A stretch of DNA of 64,000 nucleotides from Ancylobacter novellus (GCA_003241485.1 QFQD01000035.1:24048-88047), one strand, 5' to 3'; counted from the stretch's first letter, positions 35,101-45,210 are shown. The notes: a model not told the origin generated them from the sequence alone. Numbers and translations: made by a program.

Positions 35101-35573
35101 CGCGCCGCCTCTTCCAGCTCGCCGAAGCCCGCCGGCACGCCGGCCTCGAAGGGGAAGGCGTGCAGCAGCGCGCCGCAGAAGGCATGGATGGTCTGGATCT
35201 TCAGCCCGCCCGGCGTCTCCAGCGCCTGCGCGAAAAGCCGACGCGCACGGGCGCGGCGCTGCGCATCCGGCTGGCCGCCGTCGGTCTTCACGATCTCTAC
35301 GTCGAGCGCGTCGTCGTCCAGCGTCACCCAGCGGCGCAGCTCGTCCAGCACGCGGTTCGCCATATTGGCCGCCGCCGCCTTGGTATAGGTAAGGCACAAG
35401 ACGCGCCCCGGCAGCACGCCGCGCATCAGGAGGCGGATGACGCGGCGCGCCAGCACATGGGTCTTGCCCGAGCCGGCATTGGCAGAGACCCAGGCGGAAA
35501 TGCTGGGATCCGATGCCCGGCTCTGCAGCGCAGTGGCGTCGCGCAGAGCGGCGGTCAGCGACAATTCGCTCAT
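32157..35573 (-). CDS. addA: Double-strand break repair helicase-nuclease AddA
   Basis: 1138-residue UvrD-type helicase with C-terminal nuclease. Walker A SANAGSGKTHVL (about 30-41), motif Ia LCLTYTKAAAANMA, motif II VLLDEAQDTSPDQW, motif III FVVGDEKQSIFSFQGA, motif V VMTVHGAKGLEAPYV, motif VI LLYVALTRAETAL, and RecB-like nuclease motif VLADFKTD near the C terminus. With AddB it processes DNA ends for RecA loading. Its ATG overlaps the addB stop (ATGA). Confidence 0.96.
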   Translation of the reverse strand: MSELSLTAALRDATALQSRASDPSISAWVSANAGSGKTHVLARRVIRLLMRGVLPGRVLCLTYTKAAAANMANRVLDELRRWVTLDDDALDVEIVKTDGGQPDAQRRARARRLFAQALETPGGLKIQTIHAFCGALLHAFPFEAGVPAGFGELEEAARQELLARVRAEVVLQGAGHPESELGQALALIIGETSDDGIDQLIAGLVGDPQALDATEADIAAAVGLDAPVASRDIERRLVEEALIAPGAWLGLGQALVLEGGNAARRGYALLAAAQAPEDARADAYADVFLKDDGEPYGDAQFGAAGVRARYPLLLAERERIAPLAKLLAAARAYERSRALLVLGRESVRRYERAKAARGVLDFADLITAARRLLASGASAWVHYKLDQGIDHVLLDEAQDTSPDQWEVIRPLVAEFFAGEGTRDDSRSLPRTLFVVGDEKQSIFSFQGADPRRFDTVRREFEAAAGARFAHIQLRHSFRSAPGILSAVDTVFAEPAAYAGLSAIAERPLHEAIHASLPAMVEMWEPEAPAEKMDVDAWQRPLDAPATDDPKGRLAKNIAGHIAARIREGFPLSGRHGARAARPGDFLILVRRRDSLFEAIIRELKQAHVAVAGADRLVVAEHIAVMDLMALGEALLSRDDELALAVVLKSPLFGLDDGDLMRLAPGRTGLLEEALLTRAIENPKWAAASRRLARLREEARRLRPFDFYARVLGRERGRAAMLARLGPEAADALDEMLALARAYESIEAPSLAGFLDFLRRGGAEAKRDMEAGRDEVRVMTVHGAKGLEAPYVILADTTSGPMTRRSAGLLKVETRTGRRVLLHAPSKRTDTASMAQARAEGDAAQQDEYRRLLYVALTRAETALVLCGADGAKKRPPDCWYDLVRGALGPEAIEHPATGFAGSVWRWRAGAPTAPMPAALAPVAEAEGAPAQEHDLAVALRRPVPGLAARPTLRPSLAGPVAVPPDGAAARALERGELLHRLMAALAPLPLNLRGEAGRRLLAVATDWPAEAREALLTESLAVLAVPELAELFGPGTLAEVALIGEVADGVSVNGRIDRLLVTPARVVLADFKTDRHVPHSAADLPPAHVRQVGLYARLLRKLYPDKEIGALLVYTAGPRVHGLDGAMLERAVEDVTAR

Positions 35574-38500
35574 TCCTCGCCCTCCCCGCCGGTCGACCAT
35601 TCCTTCACGCGGGCAAGGTGGTCATAATCGCCGAAGCGGCCGCGGAACATCGGCCGGGCCAACGAAGCATAGCCGCGCGTCGGGTTCTCAAAGGCGGCGA
35701 CCAGCTGCTCAAGCCGCTCGCGGGTCGAGGCGGCGAGGCCGGCGGCGCTCTCGTCCTTGTCGACCGCATTGCCTTCCCTCAGCTCGCTGATGCCGAGCTT
35801 CACATAGGTCAGCGCGCCCGCCGGTTCCGCCGGCACGTCTTGGAAGCCACCGGAGGCGGCGATGGCGGCCTCCAGCGGCAGTTGCGGGGAATAGCCGGCC
35901 TTCACCTGTTTGGCGGTCGGTGACTGTCCGGTCTTGAAGTCGAGAATGGCGAGGCCGCCCTCCTTCAGCTGCTCGATGCGGTCGGCGCGGCCGGTGAGCG
36001 TGAAGCGCCCGCCGGGCAGCACAAGGCGCCCGCCCACTTCGGCGAAGATACGGCGCGCCTGCGTGCGGCGGATACGCTCCCAGGCGATATAGCGCCCCGC
36101 CAGCCGCTCGAAGCGCGCCCACCACAGCGCGTATTCCGCCGGGAACGCCTCCAGCCCCGCAAAGGCCGCGCGCCCCTGCGCCAGCAGCGCCGCCTCGGCC
36201 TCGGCCGGCAGCGCCTCGGGAAAGGCGAGCGCGAAGGCGCCGAGCGCCTCGTGAATGGCGTTGCCGCGCTCAGCCGCGCCGGGCGCCTCGTCCAGCCCGT
36301 CGAGCGGGCGCAACCGCAGCACATGGCGGGCATAGATCGTGTAGGGATCGCGCAGCCAGGTCTCGATCTCGGTCACGCTCAGCCGTGTCGGGCGCAGCTC
36401 CACCGGCGGCGCCGGCTCGGGCCGGGCGAGGCGCGGAGCCGGCGGGTCCTCGTCGATCAGCCTCGCCAGCCGGCGGTAGCGGTCGCCACGGGCCATCGCC
36501 GCCTTCCAGCGCGCCTCGCCGGAAACGGCGGCAAGACGCTGGAGAAAGCGCGAGGGCACGGTCGGCGCACCGCCCAGCTTGCGCGGCCGCGACAGGATCA
36601 GCTCCGGCGCGCCGCAGGCCTGCGCGAAATCGTGCGCGGAAAGGCCGATGCGGCGCTCCGGCGCTTCCAGACCCAGCGCCGCGCGCATCGGCCGCGACAG
36701 CCAGGGATCGGAACGCACCGCCTTGGGCCAGGTCTGTTCAACAAGCCCGGCAAGCACCACGCGGTCGACATGCACGAGGCGCGCTTCCAGCGGCCCAAGA
36801 ATGCGCAGCCGCTCATCGGCGAGCAGCGGCGGCCGCACCGGCTTGTCGGCCAGCAGAAGCGGCAGCGCGGCGGCGTAGTCGGCCAGCGTCATGTCGGGCG
36901 CGGCGGGGGCGCCCTCGGCCATCTGCCGGAAGGCCTCCATGAGCACGTCGAGCGCGATCTGGTCGGCCTCCGAGCCGGCATCGAGCCCGCTCCACGCGGC
37001 CTGCACGGCGGCGGCGTGCGCGTCGAGCAGCGCCGCGAAGGCGTGCACGCCCTGCCCTAGCGCCAGCAGCGGCTCCAGCGCCGAGCCGATGCGCGCGGCG
37101 AGATCGCCCGCCCGCTCGCGCACATCCTCGCCCAGCCGATAGCGCGCGTCGCTGGGGTGGAAGGTCTTCGGGTCGAACGCCGTGACGGCGCCGATCAGCC
37201 CCTGCGCACCACCGGCGGGCCGGGGTCCGCGCAGCACCATCAGCTCCAGCGCGTCAACGGAGCCGTCGAGCACCGTGCGCTCCAGGCCGAAACGCGCGAG
37301 ATCGTGGCGCAGCAGCGCCGCCAGCGGCACGGGAGCGAGCGCCTGATGGCAGACATCGGCCACCAGCCGGGCGAAGCGCCCCGGCGCGCTTTCGGACAAA
37401 GGTTCGCCAGCCGAATCGTCGATGGCGACCTCGAAACGGAGCAGCTCCGCCGTCACCCGGCGCGCCAGGTCGCGGTCCGGCGTGATGAGCGCGCCGGTGC
37501 GGCCGGGCGTCTCCAGCACCTCGCGCAGCGCCACCGCGATGGACAGCGCCTCCTCGCGCGAATCCTCCGCCTCGATCACGCAGACCGCCTCCAGCGCGAC
37601 GTCGATCTCGCCCGCACCGACGCGGCTGTCGAGGCTCGCCCACGCCTCGGTGCTGGCCACCGGGCGCAGGGCTTCGGACAGCAGCACCTCGCGGCCATGC
37701 GGCGCGGGCGGGCTGAGCGATAAGACCGCCTCGCGCCCGACCCGCATATGCCGCGCCAGCAAGAGCGCGAGGCCATATTGCGGGTGGCTCGGCGCGGGTG
37801 CCTCCGCCTCGGTCAGCGCGGCCCAGGACGGCTCATCGAGATGGGTGTCGAGCCCCGGCAGCACGACGCAGCCGCGCGGCAGATGGGCCACCGCCGCCAA
37901 TAGCCGTGCCGTCGCCGGCATGGAGCCGGTCGAACCGGCGGCGATGACCGGCCCGCCATCAGGAATGGCGCGCAGCCGCTCGGCCTCGGCATCGACGAGG
38001 CGGTCGTTGCGCACGCGGGCATCGACCATCTTCTCGCCGGCGAGGTAGGCCGGCCAGAACTCGCGGGCGATCTTCAGGAAATCCAGCGCCATGTCCCAAT
38101 AGGCATCGTGCTCGCCGGGAACCAGCACGTCGAGCTTTTCCCACGGCACTTCCTGCGCCGCCATCTCGTCGATCAGCAGCGCCAGCGCATCGGCCAGCGC
38201 GATCTCGGCGCCGGGGCCCGAAGCGACGGCGACCCGGCCATCGTCGCCCCTGAGCAGGGAGCGCCAGCGCGCGACCAGATTGGCCAGAGCAAGGCGCCGC
38301 GTGGTCTGCGGCACGGCGTGCGGAGGGTCGATGAAGCCCTCGGCGAAGGCGAGCGCGTCCTCGTCCACATCGCCCAGCGGCACGATGCGCGGCAGCAGGG
38401 TGACGCCGGACGGCATGCGCTGGCGCAGCGCCTCGGCGAGCAGCCGGCCGGCGCGGCGCGTCGGCAGGAAGACCGTGGCGGTCGCCAGCGCCAGCGGATC

Positions 38501-38614
38501 GTGGCGCGGCGCAAAGCCCTCGACGAGCCGCCCGTCCAGCAGCGCGTCGGCCAGCGTCGGCAGGAAAGGCACCGAGGACGGGATGGTAAGCAGGCGCGGC
38601 GCGCGCAGGCTCAT
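35570..38614 (-). CDS. addB: Double-strand break repair protein AddB
   Basis: 1014 residues. Alphaproteobacterial AddB with a degenerate helicase-like N-terminal domain and a C-terminal RecB-family nuclease (LTGRADRIEQL, GGLAILDFKTGQSPTAKQVK, YSPQLPLEAAI). No Fe-S cysteine set is evident, unlike Firmicutes AddB. It is translated just before addA with overlapping stop/start and follows murU by about 40 nt. The start MSLRAPRLLTIP was chosen over an upstream Met 11 codons earlier. Confidence 0.94.
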   Translation of the reverse strand: MSLRAPRLLTIPSSVPFLPTLADALLDGRLVEGFAPRHDPLALATATVFLPTRRAGRLLAEALRQRMPSGVTLLPRIVPLGDVDEDALAFAEGFIDPPHAVPQTTRRLALANLVARWRSLLRGDDGRVAVASGPGAEIALADALALLIDEMAAQEVPWEKLDVLVPGEHDAYWDMALDFLKIAREFWPAYLAGEKMVDARVRNDRLVDAEAERLRAIPDGGPVIAAGSTGSMPATARLLAAVAHLPRGCVVLPGLDTHLDEPSWAALTEAEAPAPSHPQYGLALLLARHMRVGREAVLSLSPPAPHGREVLLSEALRPVASTEAWASLDSRVGAGEIDVALEAVCVIEAEDSREEALSIAVALREVLETPGRTGALITPDRDLARRVTAELLRFEVAIDDSAGEPLSESAPGRFARLVADVCHQALAPVPLAALLRHDLARFGLERTVLDGSVDALELMVLRGPRPAGGAQGLIGAVTAFDPKTFHPSDARYRLGEDVRERAGDLAARIGSALEPLLALGQGVHAFAALLDAHAAAVQAAWSGLDAGSEADQIALDVLMEAFRQMAEGAPAAPDMTLADYAAALPLLLADKPVRPPLLADERLRILGPLEARLVHVDRVVLAGLVEQTWPKAVRSDPWLSRPMRAALGLEAPERRIGLSAHDFAQACGAPELILSRPRKLGGAPTVPSRFLQRLAAVSGEARWKAAMARGDRYRRLARLIDEDPPAPRLARPEPAPPVELRPTRLSVTEIETWLRDPYTIYARHVLRLRPLDGLDEAPGAAERGNAIHEALGAFALAFPEALPAEAEAALLAQGRAAFAGLEAFPAEYALWWARFERLAGRYIAWERIRRTQARRIFAEVGGRLVLPGGRFTLTGRADRIEQLKEGGLAILDFKTGQSPTAKQVKAGYSPQLPLEAAIAASGGFQDVPAEPAGALTYVKLGISELREGNAVDKDESAAGLAASTRERLEQLVAAFENPTRGYASLARPMFRGRFGDYDHLARVKEWSTGGEGEE

Positions 38615-38653
38615 GCGCCCGCTCCCCGTTCCGTGCTGGCGGGGCACATGGCG

Positions 38654-39373
38654 TCAGTCCTTCGAGCGCCGGATGGCCTCTTCGGCCTCCTCGACCGCTT
38701 CGGGCGTGCCGACATGCATCCACACCCCTTCCATACGCAGCCCATAGAGCCGCCCCGCTTCCGCCGCGCGGAAGAACAGCCTGTTCAGCGAGAACGCGCC
38801 GTCGGGCGTGTCGGCGAAGATGGCCGGCGTCATCACCGCCGCGCCAGCATAGACGAACGGGGCGACGATGCGATCGGGGCGCGCGACCAGTCGGCCGTCG
38901 CCCTCCATGAGGAAATCGCCATTGCCCTCATAGCCCACGGATTCCGCCGTCGGCGCCAGCAGCAGCCGCAGGTACATCGTCGCAGGATCGAAATCCTCGG
39001 CGAGGGCGGGCAGGTTCGGGCGGATGCCCTCGATCCAGATCGTGTCGGCATTGATGGAGAAGAACGGCGCGTCGCCAAGCAGCGGCAGCGCCTTGCGGAT
39101 GCCGCCGCCGGTCTCCAGCAGTTCCCCGCGCTCGTCGGACAGCACGATGTGCGGGTGGCGTCGCTGGGCGAGATGGCGCTGCAGCACATCGGCATGCCAG
39201 TGCAGGTTGACCACCGCGGTCTCGACGCCGGCCTCCTCCAGCCGGTCGAGCACATGGTCGATCAGCGGCCGGCCATCCACCTCCACCATCGGCTTGGGGA
39301 TGCGGTCGGTCAGGGGGCGCATGCGCTTGCCGAGGCCGGCAGCGAGCACCATGGCGGTGCGGATCACGGTCAT
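38654..39373 (-). CDS. murU: Nucleotidyltransferase, probable N-acetylmuramate-1-phosphate uridylyltransferase
   Basis: 239-residue sugar-1-phosphate nucleotidyltransferase. N-terminal motif AMVLAAGLGKRMRPLTDRIPKPMVEV, metal-binding FFSINADTIW, and C-terminal VWMHVGTPEAVEEAE. MurU makes UDP-MurNAc from MurNAc-1-phosphate in the cell-wall recycling route that bypasses de novo synthesis. The assignment is strengthened by the adjacent AmgK-like kinase domain, whose gene overlaps its start by 4 nt. Confidence 0.88.
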   Translation of the reverse strand: MTVIRTAMVLAAGLGKRMRPLTDRIPKPMVEVDGRPLIDHVLDRLEEAGVETAVVNLHWHADVLQRHLAQRRHPHIVLSDERGELLETGGGIRKALPLLGDAPFFSINADTIWIEGIRPNLPALAEDFDPATMYLRLLLAPTAESVGYEGNGDFLMEGDGRLVARPDRIVAPFVYAGAAVMTPAIFADTPDGAFSLNRLFFRAAEAGRLYGLRMEGVWMHVGTPEAVEEAEEAIRRSKD

Positions 39374-41268
39374 TGAGCGGCCGGAGAGGGAGAAGCGGGT
39401 GGGTTGGTGGGGTCGTCCGGGACAGGGGCCTCGGCGGAAGGCGCATCAGGCACCTGCGCCTCGGGCGGCGGGGAGAGCGCAGGGTCTAACGGCACAGGCG
39501 CGTCGCCGGCGGGCGCCGAGGGCGTTGCGGCCTCCGACGCCGGGCTGACTACCGGCTCGGCCCTCGTCTCCGGCAGCGGCGTTTCCGGCAGGCGCGGGGG
39601 AACCGGCGGGGGAACCGGGCGCGGCTCTTCCGGCAGGCGCGGCGGCGGGACGAAGGAGGCCCGCGGCGGCTCCGCCGGCCCGGCCATCCGCGCCAGCAGG
39701 GTTGGGGGGATCGGTCCGTCCGGCGCGGGCACATGCGCGTCGAACCACTCCTTCAGCGGGCCGAGATCGGTAAAGGCGAGGCAGCGCTGGAGATAGGTCC
39801 AGATGCGCGGAATGTGGCGGAGATAGCCGGGCTTGCCGTCGCGGTGGTTCAGCCGGGCGAAGATGCCGAGGATCTTGGTCGCGCGCTGGGCCCCCATCAC
39901 CGCATAGGAGGCGGCGAAGGCGCGCATGTCGAAAGCGGGGTCCGCCTCGCGGCGCGCCTTGATGTAGCGGCCGAGCAAAGCGAGTTCGAGGTCCTCGGGC
40001 ACATCGACCCGCGCATCCTGCGTCAGCGAGACGAGGTCATAGGCGGCCGGCCCCATCACCGCGTCCTGGAAGTCCAGCAGGCCGATCTGCTCCAGCCCGT
40101 CGCGCTCGGCCATCCAGATCAGGTTGGGCGAATGATAGTCGCGCAGCACCCACACCGGCTTCTGCGCCAGCGAGGGCGCCAGCGCCTGCGTCCACAGGCG
40201 GCGGAAGGTCGCGCGCGGCAGCGCCGGCACGGACGGCACGCCGCGATGCGGCAGGTACCAGTCGAGCAGCAGCTCGGTCTCGATCAGCAGCGCGTCGATA
40301 TCGTAGCCGGGAAGGCGGTAGTCGATCTCCGGCGACACGGTCAGCGTGTCCGGCAGGTCGAGTTCGTGCAAAGCCGCCAGCACATCCGTGGCGACCTCGT
40401 AGCGCTCGGGGATCGGCGCGCGCGGATTCTCCGTCAGCACGCCTTCCTCGCCGAGGTCCTCCATGACGAGCAGGCCCGCGTCGAGGTCGGCGGCATAGAT
40501 GGTGGGCGCGGAAAAGCCGCGCGCCTTCAGGCCCCGCGCCAGCGCCACGAACGGCTTCACGTCCTCGGCGATATGGGCGATGGCGCTGTAGGGCTTGCCA
40601 TCGCGCACTGGCGGGCCGTCCGGACGGCGCGGCGCATTCATCAGCACCGCATTGCGGCGCGAGCCGATCAGCCGCTCATAGGTGCGGGTCGAGGCATCGC
40701 CCTGCAGATGCTGCCGGCGCGCCGGGCCGAAGCCGGCGACGTCGATGAGCGAGCGGATCGCCTTCATGCGCTGCAGCGCGAGCGCAAGCCGGCCATAGGC
40801 GAGCAGGCGCACGCGCCGGCGCGTCTCCGGCGCCTCGGGCGGGATGGTGATGCTCACGTCCAGCCGGTTGGCCTGCAGCACGCCCTCGCCGGCACGCTCG
40901 GGCCATTCCACCAGCGTGACGGCCCCATCCGTCTGGTCGGCCCAGCCGAGTTCGTCGAGTTCCGAGGCATCGCCGAGGCGGTAGAGATCGGCATGCACGA
41001 CACGGTGACGCGGCAGGTCATAGGTCTGCATCAGCGTGAAGGTCGGGCTGGGCACCTCCAGCATGGGATCCTGCGCCAGCTCGCGGATCAGCGCGCGCGC
41101 CAGCGTCGACTTGCCCGCGCCGAGATCGCCGGTCAGCGCCACCACGTCGCCCGCCACCAGCATGGCGGCGAGGTCCATGGCGAGGCGGCCGGTCGCCTCC
41201 TCGTCGGGCAGCAGGACATCCCAGTGCGCGACCTGTGGCGCGGTGGCGCTCGTGCGCATCTCGACCAT
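39370..41268 (-). CDS. tsaE: TsaE-AmgK fusion: t6A ATPase subunit with aminoglycoside-phosphotransferase-like sugar kinase
   Basis: 632 residues, three parts. Residues 1-155 are TsaE, the ATPase for tRNA t6A37 synthesis: Walker A TGDLGAGKSTLARAL (46-60), SPTFTLMQTYD, HADLYRL, VTLVEWPERAG. Residues about 165-510 are an APH-fold kinase: QGDASTRTYERL, VLRDYHSPNLIWM with catalytic Asp and Asn, and LLDFQDAVMGPAAYDL. This matches AmgK, which phosphorylates MurNAc/GlcNAc at C1. The last 110 residues are Pro/Glu/Ala-rich and disordered. The fusion is familiar in Hyphomicrobiales; the long tail is less so. Confidence 0.92.
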   Translation of the reverse strand: MVEMRTSATAPQVAHWDVLLPDEEATGRLAMDLAAMLVAGDVVALTGDLGAGKSTLARALIRELAQDPMLEVPSPTFTLMQTYDLPRHRVVHADLYRLGDASELDELGWADQTDGAVTLVEWPERAGEGVLQANRLDVSITIPPEAPETRRRVRLLAYGRLALALQRMKAIRSLIDVAGFGPARRQHLQGDASTRTYERLIGSRRNAVLMNAPRRPDGPPVRDGKPYSAIAHIAEDVKPFVALARGLKARGFSAPTIYAADLDAGLLVMEDLGEEGVLTENPRAPIPERYEVATDVLAALHELDLPDTLTVSPEIDYRLPGYDIDALLIETELLLDWYLPHRGVPSVPALPRATFRRLWTQALAPSLAQKPVWVLRDYHSPNLIWMAERDGLEQIGLLDFQDAVMGPAAYDLVSLTQDARVDVPEDLELALLGRYIKARREADPAFDMRAFAASYAVMGAQRATKILGIFARLNHRDGKPGYLRHIPRIWTYLQRCLAFTDLGPLKEWFDAHVPAPDGPIPPTLLARMAGPAEPPRASFVPPPRLPEEPRPVPPPVPPRLPETPLPETRAEPVVSPASEAATPSAPAGDAPVPLDPALSPPPEAQVPDAPSAEAPVPDDPTNPPASPSPAAQ

Positions 41269-41271
41269 GGC

Positions 41272-43773
41272 CTACTCCGCCGCTTCCCGGCTGAAGCCGG
41301 CTTCCAGGGGGAAGGTGCACGTCACCAGCGTGCCGCCATCGGGCGGCGTCTGAATGGACACGCTGCCGCCGTGCAGCGCCACCAGCGAGCGCACGATCGA
41401 CAGGCCGAGCCCGACGCCGCGATGGCGCGAGCCGGTGGTGTGGCTCTCGAAACGGTCGAACACCCGCGCGCCGATTTCCGGCGGGATGCCCGGTCCGACA
41501 TCGCGCACGCGGAACACGATGTCGCGCTCGCGCCGTTCGGCCGAAAGGGTGACGACCGAGCCCTCCGGCGCGAAGCCGACGGCATTGGAGAGCAAATTGT
41601 AGAGAATCTGCCGCACGCGCTTGGCGTCGGCCTGGAAGCTGCCGGTGGCGTGGCTCGCCTCGATGGCGAGGCGGATGCCGCCCTCGGCGAGCCGGTCGCG
41701 CAGCCCTTCGGCCGCCGCGTCCATTGCCGCGCGCACCTCGACCTCGCCAAGTTCCAGCGTCATGGCGCCGGCGTCGATGGTCGCGAGATCGAGAATGTCG
41801 TTGATGATGGCGAGCAGCGCCGCGCTGCTCTCGGTGATGTGGCTCACATAGGCGCGCTGGCGGGTATTGAGCGGGCCGATGCCGGTGTCGTCCAGCAGCT
41901 GGGCGAAGCCGATGATCGTGGTCAGCGGCGAGCGCAGCTCATAGGAGACATGGCTGACGAAGGTGCTCTTGAGGTGGTCGGCGGCCACCAGCGCCTCGTT
42001 GCGGTCGACCAGCGCCCGTTCGACATGCACGCTGTCGGTGACGTCGCGCAGCGTGACCAGCGTGCCGCCATCCGGCAGAGGCTGGGTCGAGCCGTCCAGA
42101 ATGATGCCATCGGTGCGCTCCAGCCGGAAATCGGTCGGGACACGCGCCTCGATGCCGGTGACGGCGGTGCGCAGGCGCGCCCACACCGCGGTGTCGAGCG
42201 ACATTGGCCGGCAGGCCTCGGCCACCGCGTCGATATGGGGATGCGCCTTGAGCAGCGCGGTATCGAGCTCCCACAGCCGCGCAAAGGCGGAATTGCTCAG
42301 GCCCAGCCGGCCATCGCTGCCGAACACCGCCACGGCTTCCGCCAGCGCATCGAGCGTTTCGCTCTGGATGCGGGTGAGCGAATTGTAGCGGCTCTCCAGC
42401 GCAAGGCGCTCGGTGACCTCGTCGAAGAGATAGGTGACGCCCCCTTCCGGGTTGGGCGCGGTGACCACACGCAGCGTGCGCCCGGCGGGCAAATGCCACC
42501 AATATTCGCTCGGCTCGATGGCGCGGTAGGCGGCGTGCAACTGCTCGCGCCACAGGCGGAAATCGGCCTGCTCAGGCAGGCGCCGGGTCGTGCGCAGACG
42601 CTCCAGCACCGCCGTGTCGGTCGGCCGGTCGTCGAGGAAGGCCGGATCGAGCTCGAACAGCGCGGCATAGGCGGCATTGTGGAAGACGAGGCGCTGGTCG
42701 GCGCCGAAGATGGCGACGGCGGTCGCCAGCTGGTCCAGCGTGCGCCGGTGCGCGCTCACCACATGTGCCAGCTCGCTGCGGACCGCCTCCGCCTCGGTGG
42801 CATCGAGCGCGAGGCCGGCGACCCCGCTGCCGCCGGTGCCGACCTCCAGCACGTCCAGCACCTTGCGGGTGCCCGCGACCACGACCGGCAGGCGCGCGGC
42901 GAAGGCCTTGCCCTCGGCATGGGTGCGGCTCGCCTGGGTGCGACTTGTCTGGTCGAGCAGCTTCAGGTCGCGGGAAGCGGCCTCCTGCGCGTCACGCGCC
43001 TCCACCGCATGGGCGTAGGCGGCATTGCCCCAGCGCAGCCGCCCGTCCTCGCCGCCGACCCAGGCGGGCGCGGGCAGCGCATCCAGCAGCAGGCGCAGCG
43101 CCGAGCTTTCCGCATCGAGCGCGCGATAGGCTTCCTGCAGGCGGGCATGGTCGAGCCGCACGCCGGTGATGTCACGCAGGCGCAGGATGACGGCAGAACC
43201 GACCGGCCGGCCGTCCGCCTCGAAATGCCGGCCGTCCTGCGAGGTCAGGATCAGCGCCAGCGGCATGCCGCGCGCGCGCAGCCGGTCCACGCCCGCCTCG
43301 ATCTCGCGGGCGGAGGCCGGGCTGAGCCAGGCGCCGAAGGCGAGGATGCGGGTCGGCGAGGCGACGCCGGTGAAGGCGGGTGTGTTGCCGATGATCTCCG
43401 GATCAGCCGCCGGATCACGCCAGACGACGACGATCTGCGGTTCGGCCATCAAAAGCGCGCGCCCTTCCTCGATGCGCGCCTCCAGCCGGGAGATTTCGCC
43501 GAAGGCAAACGCCTCGCGCGCCAGCGCCAGACGGCGGAAGCGCACATGCACGATGGCGGTGGTGGTGGCGAAGGCGATGAGGCCGAGCACGAGGGCAAGG
43601 CCGGTCAGCGTGCCGGGTTCGAGGGTCGACAGCGTGGCCGCAAGGCCGGCCACAACATCGCCTCCCGCCGGCGCGGGATCGGCGGGCGCGGCGAGGGCAG
43701 GCAAGGGCAGACCAAAGGACGCCACGAGCGTGAGGCGCGACACACAGCGCGCAAGCCTATGGCGAATAAACAT
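41272..43773 (-). CDS. divL: DivL-like PAS sensor (pseudo)histidine kinase
   Basis: 833 residues. An N-terminal signal/anchor region and a helix (LTGLALVLGLIAFATTTAIVHV) are followed by several PAS-like domains. The dimerisation helix reads FVSHVSYELRSPLTTIIGF: Tyr611 stands where kinases have the phospho-acceptor His. The ATPase boxes are intact (QILYNLLSNAVGFAPEG, RDVGPGIPPE, GVGLGLSIVRSLVALHGG). Tyr at this position is the hallmark of DivL, the CckA-CtrA pathway regulator of cell polarity. AGGAG precedes the start at 43773. Location next to tsaE supports the call. Confidence 0.85.
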   Translation of the reverse strand: MFIRHRLARCVSRLTLVASFGLPLPALAAPADPAPAGGDVVAGLAATLSTLEPGTLTGLALVLGLIAFATTTAIVHVRFRRLALAREAFAFGEISRLEARIEEGRALLMAEPQIVVVWRDPAADPEIIGNTPAFTGVASPTRILAFGAWLSPASAREIEAGVDRLRARGMPLALILTSQDGRHFEADGRPVGSAVILRLRDITGVRLDHARLQEAYRALDAESSALRLLLDALPAPAWVGGEDGRLRWGNAAYAHAVEARDAQEAASRDLKLLDQTSRTQASRTHAEGKAFAARLPVVVAGTRKVLDVLEVGTGGSGVAGLALDATEAEAVRSELAHVVSAHRRTLDQLATAVAIFGADQRLVFHNAAYAALFELDPAFLDDRPTDTAVLERLRTTRRLPEQADFRLWREQLHAAYRAIEPSEYWWHLPAGRTLRVVTAPNPEGGVTYLFDEVTERLALESRYNSLTRIQSETLDALAEAVAVFGSDGRLGLSNSAFARLWELDTALLKAHPHIDAVAEACRPMSLDTAVWARLRTAVTGIEARVPTDFRLERTDGIILDGSTQPLPDGGTLVTLRDVTDSVHVERALVDRNEALVAADHLKSTFVSHVSYELRSPLTTIIGFAQLLDDTGIGPLNTRQRAYVSHITESSAALLAIINDILDLATIDAGAMTLELGEVEVRAAMDAAAEGLRDRLAEGGIRLAIEASHATGSFQADAKRVRQILYNLLSNAVGFAPEGSVVTLSAERRERDIVFRVRDVGPGIPPEIGARVFDRFESHTTGSRHRGVGLGLSIVRSLVALHGGSVSIQTPPDGGTLVTCTFPLEAGFSREAAE

Positions 43774-44107
43774 AAATCTCCTGCCGCGCCCGAGCGGATC
43801 ACAGGCGTCGGGTCTTGTCCCGTTCATGCCGGCCGGCTGCGCCATCCGCGCCCGTCCCCCCTTGCCGACTGCCGCATTCGGACCTGCGAGCTGTCCGGTC
43901 GACCACCCCCCGGTGACCGAATCACCGAGACTTTACCGAAGCGGGAGTCGCACTAGAAGGGCGGCGAAAAGGATCGGGGGAAACCGACGGTAGCCGGGCG
44001 CCGGCAGACACGCGCCGCGGGACGCCAGGATCGGAAAAAGCAACATCCCGGCCACGGTTTAGGCCGCGCCGGGATGTCGATTTTCGCCTTACCGGGATGA
44101 GCGAAGC
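43774..44107. other. Intergenic region between cysK and divL
   Basis: 334 bp holding the cysK terminator (44035-44077) and the promoter region of divL. No full CtrA site (TTAA-N7-TTAA) or other clear element was seen in the 260 bp before divL. Confidence 0.4.
44035..44077 (-). terminator. Intrinsic terminator after cysK
   Basis: ACATCCCGG (44043-44051) pairs with CCGGGATGT (44069-44077) around a 17-nt GC-rich loop. On the minus strand the stem is followed by TGCTTTTTCC. It lies about 30 nt past the cysK stop. Confidence 0.75.
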
Positions 44108-45091
<984 letters not shown>

Positions 45092-45118
45092 GGGTGTCTC
45101 CAGCGGACGCGGGTACGG

Positions 45119-45210
45119 ATGTTCCGTAGACCCTTTATTGGCGTTCAGATCTCGCCGACATCGCTAGCTTATTCACGATATAATGTCGAGGAAATAAAAA
45201 TTAAACAACA
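45119..45210 (-). promoter_or_regulatory. AT-rich promoter/operator region upstream of cysK
   Basis: A strikingly AT-rich patch (45165-45215) between the Rrf2 gene and cysK. A candidate promoter on the minus strand is TTGTTT, 17-nt spacer, CATTAT, overlapping an imperfect palindrome CGACATTATATCG. Rrf2 regulators such as CymR bind AT-rich dyads, so this is the likely operator. Confidence 0.5.

Noticed and set aside
39733..43956. Very long open frame (over 1400 codons) on the plus strand
   Set aside because: Antisense to tsaE-amgK and divL; composition is dominated by Arg/Gln/His/Gly/Asp runs with no motifs. Shadow frame.
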